From contig JAJEBN010000100.1 in NCBI GenBank assembly GCA_022822525.1, positions 1-64,000 of the forward strand: 64,000 nucleotides of DNA, in the 5' to 3' direction. The notes below the pieces were generated by a model. The model saw only the letters and a program-made list of their open reading frames with translations, ran no database searches and was not told the DNA's origin. A program made the position numbers and the translations under genes. Numbering within the stretch: the first letter of the stretch is position 1; every line of letters starts with the position of its first letter. This DNA comes from Acidimicrobiia bacterium. GTDB taxonomy: Bacteria > Actinomycetota > Acidimicrobiia > Acidimicrobiales > Poriferisodalaceae. This document shows, piece by piece, positions 53,431 to 61,699 of this stretch.

Positions 53431-54867
53431 TCAGGCGGGCGCTGCGACGGGAAGCTCGTCGATCACCCGGACCCCCGCCGGTGTCGCCTCTCCCAGCAGC
53501 AGCGACTCCAGCGAGCCGCCCGTGCCGCAGCGGCGCGGACCGCGGTAGCTGCTGGTGCGCAAGCCGTTCAACAGCGACGAGGGATCGGTGCCCCCGCCCG
53601 ACCTGCACGCGGCCGCCCAGGTGTGCACCGCCTCGTACACACCTTCCGCGGCTGCGGACACCGGAGGAGCGCACTCGCCGAAGCGATCGGCATAGCGCCG
53701 CAGGAATTCACGGTTCTCTGCGGAATCCATGCCGACGAAATAGCCGAGCGCATTCCAGATGCCCGCAGCCGAATCTCCGAGATGCTCCACCACGGCATCG
53801 TCCATGAGCGGCGCGAACGTACGAGTGGTCGAGCGAAGCCCCGACAACGAGAACTCGCTCTCGAAGCGGACGTGGTCCTGCCCGACAAAGCTCGACACGA
53901 CGTGGTCGGTGCCGTGTTCGCCGATGGCCGAGATCACCGGCGTGAAGTCCTCGGTTCCCAGCGGCACGTAGCCCTCGCCGCTGACGGTGCCGCCCATGCG
54001 CTCGATGACCTCCCGCGCGGCCGTGCCCACCGCCCGTGGCCACGAGTAGTCGTTGCCGGCCAGGAACCAGCGGCTCCCGCCGGTCGCCTCGGCCAGCAGC
54101 GGGAGGGCCCGGTGCAACTGGTCGAGCGGCCGCTCGCCGAAGTGGATCAGCAACGGATGGGTGGGAACCACCTCGCTGGTGGGCGTGTAGAGGTACGGGA
54201 TGCCCTGGGCAACGGCGATCGGTGAGGTGGCCGAGTAGGTCGCCGAGGAATGCATGCCCACCACGGCGGCTATGCCCGATACGCCACAGAGACGGCGCAT
54301 CGCGACCACGCCGGTGCCGGGATCGGTGGCGTCGTCGGCCACCAGCAGACGAACGTCGCGACCTGCCACGCCGCCGTCGGCGTTGATCTCCTCGGCGGCG
54401 AGCTGCGCGCAGTTGACCGTGGAGCGGCCCAGGATCCCGGCACTGCCCGACAGCGACGTGAGCAGTCCGAGCGGAACCTCCCAGCCCTCGGCGTCGACGC
54501 CACCGAGGAGTCCCAGGTCGGCACCGAGGCGCATGAACTCGCGATCGTCGATGCTGACCCGGATGCGCAGCCGGGTGCCGCCGCTGCGCAGCGGATCGAG
54601 GTGGCATGCCACATGCCCGAACCAGGGCGACTCGTGCACAAGGTCGATCCGCCGAACCGGTTTGCAGCTCAGCACCCGTGCCGTTCCGTGAACCCGCGAC
54701 CCCTCGCCGATGGGTAGGGCGAGCCGCACCAGCGCGCCGGGCGCCAGCGCCTCGGCCTCGGAGCCGAACAGCCAGCCCAGCGACGGATCGCCGGATCCGA
54801 ACAGCGCAAACAACTCGCTCGCGTCTGCCGCTAGCCGCACCTCGCTGCTGAGAACGAGTTCAGCCAT
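53431..54867 (-). CDS. SRPBCC-like domain fused to an AmiC/LivJ-type ligand-binding domain, putative cytoplasmic sensor
   Basis: 478 residues. Residues 1-110 look like an SRPBCC (START-like) ligand-binding or CoxG-type domain: ELVLSSEVRLAADASELFALF at the start and SGGTRLRIRVSIDDREFM at the end. From about 131 a type I periplasmic-binding fold begins (PLGLLTSLSGSAGILGRS) and runs to the end; RWFLAGNDYSWPR and GYVPLGTEDFTP align closely with the neighbouring lipoprotein. There is no signal peptide or lipobox, so it should stay in the cytoplasm, like the amide sensor AmiC. It lies 9 bp after arsR and probably modulates it. I know of no characterised protein with this layout. Confidence 0.8.
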   Translation of the reverse strand: MAELVLSSEVRLAADASELFALFGSGDPSLGWLFGSEAEALAPGALVRLALPIGEGSRVHGTARVLSCKPVRRIDLVHESPWFGHVACHLDPLRSGGTRLRIRVSIDDREFMRLGADLGLLGGVDAEGWEVPLGLLTSLSGSAGILGRSTVNCAQLAAEEINADGGVAGRDVRLLVADDATDPGTGVVAMRRLCGVSGIAAVVGMHSSATYSATSPIAVAQGIPYLYTPTSEVVPTHPLLIHFGERPLDQLHRALPLLAEATGGSRWFLAGNDYSWPRAVGTAAREVIERMGGTVSGEGYVPLGTEDFTPVISAIGEHGTDHVVSSFVGQDHVRFESEFSLSGLRSTTRTFAPLMDDAVVEHLGDSAAGIWNALGYFVGMDSAENREFLRRYADRFGECAPPVSAAAEGVYEAVHTWAAACRSGGGTDPSSLLNGLRTSSYRGPRRCGTGGSLESLLLGEATPAGVRVIDELPVAAPA

Positions 54868-54876
54868 CTCAAGCCC

Positions 54877-55251
54877 CTAGGCGCTCAGCTCGTCGTCTCG
54901 CTGACCAGGGTCGCCATGTCTGCTGCCGGCGCCGGCGACCGCTTCGTTCATGGCGTCCGCGAGCTGCTCGAGGGAGTTCTGGTACACGGAGGCGAGAAAG
55001 GCAACCACCGTGTCTGCGGGCGTCGAGGTCAGCGAGTAGTGCCGGTAACGGCCGTCGCGACGCTCGGTGATCAGTCCCGCAAGTCGCAGGATGCGCAGAT
55101 GCGACGACACCGCCGTGCGGCCGACGCCGTCGAACCGGGAGGCGATCTCGCCCACCGTGAGCTCGCCGTGCTCGCCGATCAACCCCAAGATCGCCCGGCG
55201 CGTCTGGTCCGCCAAAGCAGAGAACGTGGCATCGCTCGTGGGGTCGGTCAT
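54877..55251 (-). CDS. ArsR-family winged-helix transcriptional regulator
   Basis: 124 residues. The winged helix-turn-helix spans about 8-80: LADQTRRAILGLIGEHGELTVGEIASRF, then the recognition helix RTAVSSHLRILRLAGLITERRDGRYRHYSL. No CxC metal-sensing motif is present, so it is not a classic arsenic or cadmium sensor. ArsR proteins of this subgroup are often paired with SRPBCC genes, as here, where the next gene has an SRPBCC-like domain. It likely represses its own gene and the importer through operators B and A. Confidence 0.92.
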   Translation of the reverse strand: MTDPTSDATFSALADQTRRAILGLIGEHGELTVGEIASRFDGVGRTAVSSHLRILRLAGLITERRDGRYRHYSLTSTPADTVVAFLASVYQNSLEQLADAMNEAVAGAGSRHGDPGQRDDELSA

Positions 55252-55265
55252 GTGCGCAGCCGTAT

Positions 55266-55295
55266 CAGTACGTCAACAACTATTCACACATAGTG
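55266..55295 (-). promoter_or_regulatory. Candidate ArsR operator B, upstream of arsR
   Basis: A 30-bp minus-strand sequence ending 14 bp before the arsR start codon, containing ACTAT-N6-ATAGT. It is nearly the same as operator A (23 of 28 aligned positions, one 2-nt gap). Presence before both arsR and the transporter operon is the main evidence for a shared regulator. Confidence 0.6.
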
Positions 55296-55387
55296 CCATA
55301 CGGGCCGAATGCTGCGCCTGCGCCTGGGGCCGCTGCGGCTTCGCGCATCGACCGAGGGGCGCGCCGTCACTGCGTCCGAGGCCGGCC

Positions 55388-56437
55388 TCAGGCAAGCACT
55401 GCCACCGGGGTGCCGATGGGTGCCCAGTCATAGAGCTGGAGTGCCTTGTCGTCACGCTGGCGGACGCAGCCCAAAGACAAGAACTGGCCGAGCTCGTCGT
55501 GGGTCTGTATCGGCGTGTCCCACCAAGTTCGGGGAATGGAATGGAAGCCGAGCCGGCCGCCTCCGATGCCCGTGGCAAACCGGACCATGTGCTCCATGGT
55601 GACGAGCCCGTTGTACGACATCGCCCACTCCGACTTCGAGTACACCTCCCACTGACCGGGCAGCGGCGAGTCCTCTCTCCCGCTCACGAGGTAGTTGTCG
55701 CGCACCGTCCCGTCGGACTCGACCAGCCAGACTCGCTGCGCTCCGCGCTCGTACACGATGTGCTTCTCGCCGGCGAGCCCGACATCGGGTGCTGGGACAC
55801 CGCCGAGCCAGAGCGCGCGTGCTCCGTCGCCATGTCGCACCGAGAAGCTGCCGTCGTCGTCGGGCTTCAGAAAGGCGCCATCGAAGCCGTCGGTGCCGGT
55901 GCTCCACACGGGTGCGGCCGGAGGTTCCGGCAGTGCCGGTGAGAAGTCCCGCACAGCAAGATTGCCGTCAGCTTGCATGATGAGCATGGCGTTCGAGCTC
56001 GTGCTGATGCCGGCGCGCCACACGACAGCGGACTCGCTGCCGAACGCGTCGAGCGTATGCACAACGACGTCACCATCGTGGGTCACGGTCAGTTGAAACC
56101 AACCGTTCCTCGACGTCAGCGCCTGCCCGACGCCAAGCCACTGGCCGGGCTGCAGCACACCGGCGGTGCGCAGCTCGGTGCCGACCGGCGCCGGGTCGCC
56201 GATGGCAGCAGGAACCTCGTCACCCGCATCAGGCTCGCCGGCAGCGAACGACGGCTCGGACGCACGATCGGACGGCGATCTGGTCCGTGCCCCGGCAGGG
56301 GCCAAGGGCGCCGCGAGCACCGCCAAGATCAGCACTGCGCTCAGCGTCAGGCGACCCCTGCGCCCAGGCCCTGCTACGCGCCAACACGCGGACCGGGGAC
56401 CCGAGCCTGCAAGATGCGCGAACCAGTGCCCCAGCAC
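55388..56437 (-). CDS. Secreted L,D-transpeptidase with an N-terminal bulb-type lectin domain
   Basis: About 349 residues from the GTG at 56437. A signal segment (LTLSAVLILAVLAAPLAPAGA) is followed by a region resembling B-lectin/mannose-binding repeats (LQPGQWLGVGQALTSRNGWFQLTVTHDGDVVV and LIMQADGNLAVRD), then a YkuD domain with the catalytic motif pair GFHSIPR and SLGCVRQ. It would make 3-3 cross-links in peptidoglycan or attach proteins to it. The track start at 56503 lies in an amidase remnant, so the true start is downstream of it. Confidence 0.85.
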   Translation of the reverse strand: MLGHWFAHLAGSGPRSACWRVAGPGRRGRLTLSAVLILAVLAAPLAPAGARTRSPSDRASEPSFAAGEPDAGDEVPAAIGDPAPVGTELRTAGVLQPGQWLGVGQALTSRNGWFQLTVTHDGDVVVHTLDAFGSESAVVWRAGISTSSNAMLIMQADGNLAVRDFSPALPEPPAAPVWSTGTDGFDGAFLKPDDDGSFSVRHGDGARALWLGGVPAPDVGLAGEKHIVYERGAQRVWLVESDGTVRDNYLVSGREDSPLPGQWEVYSKSEWAMSYNGLVTMEHMVRFATGIGGGRLGFHSIPRTWWDTPIQTHDELGQFLSLGCVRQRDDKALQLYDWAPIGTPVAVLA

Positions 56438-56454
56438 ATAATCGAAGAGTAGAA

Positions 56455-56592
56455 CAGCGCGATGATCAGATCGACACCCTGGTTTTCGAGCACGTCCATG
56501 CATGCCCGCTCGAACGCCACCCGCTGCACCTGCGCCGACGCCAGTTCCGCCTCGGGGATCGCAGCGACCGGCGCGTCATCGAGGTGTCAGAT
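56455..56592 (-). pseudogene. Amidase gene remnant
   Basis: The minus strand encodes EAELASAQVQRVAFERAC and MDVLENQGVDLI, closely matching TEFASAQAQRVAFERACMEVFDDQGVDLI of the intact amidase at 47187-48551. Only about 45 codons remain; an in-frame stop precedes the segment and no active-site region is left. It lies between the transpeptidase and the fibronectin protein and indicates a former second amidase gene or a partial duplication. Confidence 0.8.
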
Positions 56593-56643
56593 CACCGGCA
56601 CTCCATGGCCCGCCGATGAACGGGGCATGTCCCGCGCGGCCCG

Positions 56644-59600
56644 TTAGGCCGAAGTGGGCCTTGACGTTGGCGTCGACGACCACGCACCCCATCCCTGAGC
56701 GTTCTGGGCCCTGACTCGAACCCTGTAGGTCTTGCCGTTTGTCAGCGACGAAAGCACCGTGCTCAAGTTGGTCAGGTCGGAGTGGGACACGGCCGTATTC
56801 GTCGCCCAGCCGGTGCCGACCGCGGAGCAGTCGTCGTCGGTGTCGTTGCAGTACGCCACTTCGTACTGGGTGATGTCCGAGTGGTTCTTGGCGGGTGCCG
56901 TCCACGTCACGGTGATCTGTGTGTTGCCAGCCGTCAGTCGAGGCGCCGACGGCGGATTCGGTGCCCCCGGTGTTGCAGTTTCTTGACTCGTCCAGGCACT
57001 CTCGCCATGACTCCTGCTGATGGTGCGCATCTCCACGAGGTGCGAGTTGCCGTTGGTGATCCCGGAGATCGTGTAGCGCGTCGAACTCGAGCCGATCCCG
57101 GTCCTGGTCGTCCAGTCGTTGTAGTCGCTGGTGCAGTCCGTCGTGGTGTCGGTGTCGTCGCAGTACCGCAGTTGGAAGCTCGTGATCGTCGACCCCCGGG
57201 CATTCGGCCTGGGCCACGTCACGATCAGCTGCCGGTTGCCCGATGCCAGCGTCAGCGTGGGCGCATCGGGCGCGCCTCTCGGCATGCCCATGGCAGAGGC
57301 TGACCACGGGCTCTCACGGTTGTCGTTGGTCTTCGCACGTACCCGCACTTGGTACGCGGTGCCATTGACGAGGCTCCCGATGGTCGTGCTAGTGCTGTCG
57401 TCCGAATGGGTGTGCGTCTCCCAGGTGGCGGCCCACGTCGGATTTGAAGCACAGGTGAGAACCGTGGTGTCGGAGTTGGTCGCGGTGCAGGCCCGGTAGC
57501 GCACGTCATAGCCGTTGATGGTCGAACCGTTGGATCTCGGCACGATCCAATTCACGGTCAACACGGTGTCGCCCGTGGTCAATCTCGGCGTGGTGGGTGC
57601 TGAGGGCGCGCCCACCGGCGTGCCGATCGCCGGCGTTTCGGACCACGGCCCCCAGCCCTTCTCGTTCTGGGCGCGCGCTCGCACCTGATAGGCGGTGCCA
57701 TTGGTCAGCCCGGTGATGATCCTCGACAGGCTCGCACCGGTGTCGCCGTGAACCCGCCAGTTCCCCCATGTCGGATTCGTGGCACAGGTCTTGACCGCGG
57801 TGTCGGAGTCGATCGCGGTGCAGGCCCGGTAGGCCACTTCGTAGTGCTCGATCGACGAGTCACGATTGTCTGGTTCTGTCCACTCGACGCGCAGCTGGCG
57901 GTCGTCCGCCTGCGGCGTATCGATGACCGGAGCAGCGGGTACCGCAGCCGGGATAGCCGACTTGATCGGCGTCCAGCCGCTGTTGCCGGTGCCACTCCGG
58001 GCTCGAACCTGCACTTGGTATGCGGTGTCGTTTGTCAGCGAGGAAATCGTGGTTGACGTGGTGCCGGCGGCGACAGTTGTCGACATCCATTGCTGGTTCC
58101 ACTGCGGACTCGACGTGCAGTCTTTCCGTGTCGCTGTGCAGTCGCGGTACTCCACTTCGTAGTTGTCGATGGTGGATCCGTGCGACTCCGGCTCGTTCCA
58201 CGACACCACGAGCTGCATGTGGCTTGGCTCCAAGGTCAGCCCGGTGGGTGTCGACGGAGCCGCCAGAGGGGTGGTGCCGACAACGGGCGACCAGGGCCCG
58301 AGGCCGTTGGCGTTGCGGGCTCTCACCCGCGCCTCGTACTTGGTGCCATTGGTCAGCCCTGTGATGGTCGCAGCGGTGCTGCTGGCCGCGTAGGTCCGCT
58401 CGGCCCAGTTCCCCCACGTCGGATTCGTGGCACAGGTCTTGACCGCGGTGTCGGAGTCGGTCGCGGTGCAGGCCCTGTATCCCACGATGTACTGGGTGAT
58501 CGCCAGCCCGTTGCTGCCTGGCTCGCTCCACGAGAGGCTGAACTTGCGGTCGCCCGGGTTGATGTTCGGAGCATCGGGAGCTTCGGGCCGCAGTGACGGC
58601 GTGCCCGTCGCGGACGACGACCACGGGCCCAAGCCCTGGCCTGCGCCGCCGACATCGTTGACGGCTCGGACGCGCACCCGGTAGGTGGTGCCGTTGTTCA
58701 ACGACGTGATCGTGTAGGTGGTCTCGGGCGGGTCTCCGCCGCTCCCCGTGACTGTGCCTGGCGATGACCAGTCGCCGTCGATGCTGCAATCCGCCGTGCT
58801 CACGCAGTGCGCGACGTCGTAGCGAACGATGGCCGAACCGTTGTCGGCCGGCGCCTTCCACGCCACCACCAGCGATTCGTTGCCCGGCGTCAGCGTGGGA
58901 GTCGCGGGCTTGGCCGGCTTGCCGAGCGGCGTCGATTCTTCCGATGCCGAGTACGGCCCGACGCCAGTGGCAATGCGGGCCCGCACTCGCACCTGGTACT
59001 TGGTGGCATTCGCAAGGTTCGTGATCGTCAACCGGAGGTCGGTGAGGTCGGTGTGGGTTCTTGTCTGCCAGCCGCCCCAACGCGGATTCGAGCTGCAATC
59101 CCTCGGCGTCGCGGTGCACGCCCGGAACTGGACGTTGTAGCCGTTGATCGTGGTGCCGTTATCCGTAGGCGCCGTCCACGAAGCGACGATCTGGCGGTCC
59201 CCGGCTACGAGCGTCGGCATTCCAGGGGCGTCGGGCAGGGCCCTCGGCGTACCCGTCCTGCTCGCCGACCACGGGCCAATGCCTTGGTCTGTGCCGCCGA
59301 GACTGTTGATGGCCCGGACGCGCACCTTGTAGGCCGTGTCATTGTTCAGCCCGGTGATTTCGTGCCTCGTGTCGGTGCCTGTGTCGAAGGCATCAAGCCA
59401 GTCTGTTGACGTGCTGGCACAGGTGCCGGTGCAGTACTCGACGTCATAGCCGGTGATGTCGAGACCGTTGTCGGCCGGCGCAACCCAGGTCACCACGAGC
59501 TTCTGGTTACCTGGCTCCGCGGTCGGGGTGCTCGGCCTCGCCGGCACCGAGACCGGTGTCGTCTTGCTGGCTGTCGACCACGGCCCCACGCCGTTGGCGT

Positions 59601-61485
59601 TGCGAGCCCGCACCTGCACCTCGTAGGCGGTGCCGTTGACCAGCCCAGTGATCGTCACGATCTTGCCGGTACCGGAATGGCTGCGCGCCCGCCAGCTGCC
59701 CCAGGTCACGTCGTCGTCATCGGACTCGCAGGTCAGCACCGTCGTGTCGCCATCGGTTGCGGTACACGCCCGGTACTGCACGTCGTAGTCGGTGATGGCC
59801 GACCCGGAGTATCCGGGCTCGTTCCATTGCACGAGGATCTGGCGGTCGCCCTCGGTCAAAGCAGGGGCGCGCTCGAAGCTCGGCAGCTCCTCAGGTGTTG
59901 CAGACTGAGTTGGCGACCAGTCGCTCTCGCTCCCGCCGCTGCGGGATCGCACCTGCACCTCGTGCTTGACGCCGTTGCTCAGCTTGGTGATCGTGGTGGT
60001 GGTGCCGGTGCCCGAATGGCTGTGGGGCGTCCAGCTGCCGCATGTCAGGCTCGAGCCGCACGTCCGGTATCGAAGGTCGTAGCCGTCAATGGTTCCGCCG
60101 CTCGGGGGCGTCGACGGCGCCCACGTCACCTTCAACTGCTCGTTCGCGGCTTCCACGGTCAGGCTGGCCGGAACCGAGGGCCGCCCTGTCTGCACTTCCG
60201 GTATGCCCGACACGATCTGCGACCATGAGCCGAGCCCGAAAATGTTGCGGGCCCGTACCCGCACTTGGTAGGCGGTCCCGTTGGCGAGGCCGGTGATGGT
60301 CGTGCTGGTGCCCGTGCCCGAGTGGGCATGTGCGGTCCAGCCGCCCCAGCTCGCGCCGGACGTGCAGGTGCTCGGCGTGGCCGTGCACGCGCGGTACTCC
60401 ACCACGTAGCCGGAGACCGCTGCACCGACTGCGCTGGTGGGCGCCCTCCACGACACTGCCAGACCGGCGTTCCGGGCAGACGCCGCGAGCGACGTCGGCG
60501 TGCTCGGCGGATCGGTGCCGATGGCCGTCAGCGTGCCTGCCGCGGCACGCGCCGCAGTATCGATGCGGTCCGATCCGCTGATCCTGTGCAGAGCCGCCGT
60601 CGGGGCGAGGGTGCGCAGGCGGGCATGCAAGCTGGTGTCGAGCGCCGCGCTCCCACCAACCAGCACGATCGCACGCGGCCGCAGCTCCTCGATGCGGCGC
60701 TCGGTGGGAGCGGTCAGCGCACTCGTCTGGGAGTACAGCACTGCTCCGCCGGTGGTGATGGCCGCGTAGGCAGCGGCAACTCCCATGTCTGCTGGGCTCC
60801 ACCCGTTCGCGACCACCACGGTGGTGGAGAGGTTGGGCGCCGCCGCCGCTGCGGTGTCGGTACGGGACGCACCGCTGTGGCGCGGCACGCTCTGCACCGA
60901 TGGCGCGAGCTCTCGGACTCGATCGGCGAGCGACGCTGCGAGCACCACCGTGCCTCCGACGAATTCGACCTGCAAAGGCTGCTGCTCGCGGATGATGCGT
61001 TCGGTCGGCGCCGTGAGGTCGTCGGCGTTGGCCAGCAGCACTGCTGCGTTGGGCCTTGTCGCCGCCAACGCAGCCGCCACGCCCGTGTCCGCGGCGCTGA
61101 AGCCGTTCGCCACAATGAATGTGGTGGCGTTCGACGGCACTGCCTTCGCAGCCGTGTCGAAGCGGTCGGCGCCCTCGATCCGCCGGACTGCGGCACCGCC
61201 AACCAGTGCGACCACCTCGTCTTGCACTGCGGTTGACAGCGCAGCCGTGCCGCCGACCAGGATCACCGCCGACGGCTGGCGGTCTCGGATGAAGCTTGCT
61301 GTACGGGCGGTGAGCTCTCTCGAGTTCGCATACAGCACCACTGCGTCGGATTGGCTGCCGCTCTCAAGGGCTGCGAGGGCCGATGCAACGGCTGAGTCGG
61401 CAGAACTCCAGCCGTTGGCGATGACCACGGTGCCGATGGACCGAGTCTGCGCCGACGCCGCGGGTGCCAGCACGGCTGCGATCAA
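56644..61485 (-). CDS. Giant secreted protein with cell-wall-binding repeats and twelve fibronectin type III domains
   Basis: 1613 residues in the track. Residues about 15-320 hold three cell-wall-binding repeat 2 units (RIEGADRFDTAA, SGASRTDTAA, ISGSDRIDTAA). About 325-1613 hold twelve fibronectin type III domains of roughly 105 residues, each ending near GLxNGTAYQVRVRARN. Many carry an extra Cys pair (YRACTATDSDTAVKTC). The track TTG start truncates the signal peptide: the frame stays open upstream to 61620 and reads GGGAACAVLALIAAVLAPAASA, but only non-standard starts such as CTG are available, so the start is unresolved. Confidence 0.88.
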   Translation of the reverse strand: MIAAVLAPAASAQTRSIGTVVIANGWSSADSAVASALAALESGSQSDAVVLYANSRELTARTASFIRDRQPSAVILVGGTAALSTAVQDEVVALVGGAAVRRIEGADRFDTAAKAVPSNATTFIVANGFSAADTGVAAALAATRPNAAVLLANADDLTAPTERIIREQQPLQVEFVGGTVVLAASLADRVRELAPSVQSVPRHSGASRTDTAAAAAPNLSTTVVVANGWSPADMGVAAAYAAITTGGAVLYSQTSALTAPTERRIEELRPRAIVLVGGSAALDTSLHARLRTLAPTAALHRISGSDRIDTAARAAAGTLTAIGTDPPSTPTSLAASARNAGLAVSWRAPTSAVGAAVSGYVVEYRACTATPSTCTSGASWGGWTAHAHSGTGTSTTITGLANGTAYQVRVRARNIFGLGSWSQIVSGIPEVQTGRPSVPASLTVEAANEQLKVTWAPSTPPSGGTIDGYDLRYRTCGSSLTCGSWTPHSHSGTGTTTTITKLSNGVKHEVQVRSRSGGSESDWSPTQSATPEELPSFERAPALTEGDRQILVQWNEPGYSGSAITDYDVQYRACTATDGDTTVLTCESDDDDVTWGSWRARSHSGTGKIVTITGLVNGTAYEVQVRARNANGVGPWSTASKTTPVSVPARPSTPTAEPGNQKLVVTWVAPADNGLDITGYDVEYCTGTCASTSTDWLDAFDTGTDTRHEITGLNNDTAYKVRVRAINSLGGTDQGIGPWSASRTGTPRALPDAPGMPTLVAGDRQIVASWTAPTDNGTTINGYNVQFRACTATPRDCSSNPRWGGWQTRTHTDLTDLRLTITNLANATKYQVRVRARIATGVGPYSASEESTPLGKPAKPATPTLTPGNESLVVAWKAPADNGSAIVRYDVAHCVSTADCSIDGDWSSPGTVTGSGGDPPETTYTITSLNNGTTYRVRVRAVNDVGGAGQGLGPWSSSATGTPSLRPEAPDAPNINPGDRKFSLSWSEPGSNGLAITQYIVGYRACTATDSDTAVKTCATNPTWGNWAERTYAASSTAATITGLTNGTKYEARVRARNANGLGPWSPVVGTTPLAAPSTPTGLTLEPSHMQLVVSWNEPESHGSTIDNYEVEYRDCTATRKDCTSSPQWNQQWMSTTVAAGTTSTTISSLTNDTAYQVQVRARSGTGNSGWTPIKSAIPAAVPAAPVIDTPQADDRQLRVEWTEPDNRDSSIEHYEVAYRACTAIDSDTAVKTCATNPTWGNWRVHGDTGASLSRIITGLTNGTAYQVRARAQNEKGWGPWSETPAIGTPVGAPSAPTTPRLTTGDTVLTVNWIVPRSNGSTINGYDVRYRACTATNSDTTVLTCASNPTWAATWETHTHSDDSTSTTIGSLVNGTAYQVRVRAKTNDNRESPWSASAMGMPRGAPDAPTLTLASGNRQLIVTWPRPNARGSTITSFQLRYCDDTDTTTDCTSDYNDWTTRTGIGSSSTRYTISGITNGNSHLVEMRTISRSHGESAWTSQETATPGAPNPPSAPRLTAGNTQITVTWTAPAKNHSDITQYEVAYCNDTDDDCSAVGTGWATNTAVSHSDLTNLSTVLSSLTNGKTYRVRVRAQNAQGWGAWSSTPTSRPTSA

Positions 61486-61699
61486 CGCGAGGACTGCACA
61501 GGCGGCCCCGCCGCCGCGCAGTCCCCGACGCAGTCCGGACCGGGTGCTCAGCAGCCGTTCCCGAAGTGCGCGAGAGCCGCCCCAATATCGCCGGTGCAGC
61601 CCGCTGAGCGGTCCAAATTACGTCAATGCAGGCATTATGCCGGACTCTATTTCTCGCCACTCTGCGGGTAGGGGATGGCAGATTGGCGGCGGGCCGATG
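61486..61699. other. Gap upstream of the fibronectin protein
   Basis: The minus-strand frame of the fibronectin protein remains open from 61485 to a stop at 61618-61620 and encodes a basic segment plus the rest of a signal peptide, so part of this gap is probably coding. The remainder, 61621-61699, is AT-richer and likely holds its promoter; no clear -10/-35 pair stands out. Confidence 0.5.

Noticed and set aside
54877-55251. Metal-sensing ArsR/SmtB repressor
   Set aside because: No cysteine metal-binding motif is present and the neighbours are transporter, amidase and SRPBCC genes, not metal resistance genes.
57000-61000. Periodic repeats considered as a CRISPR or VNTR array
   Set aside because: The period of about 105 codons and conserved protein pattern are explained by fibronectin type III domains.
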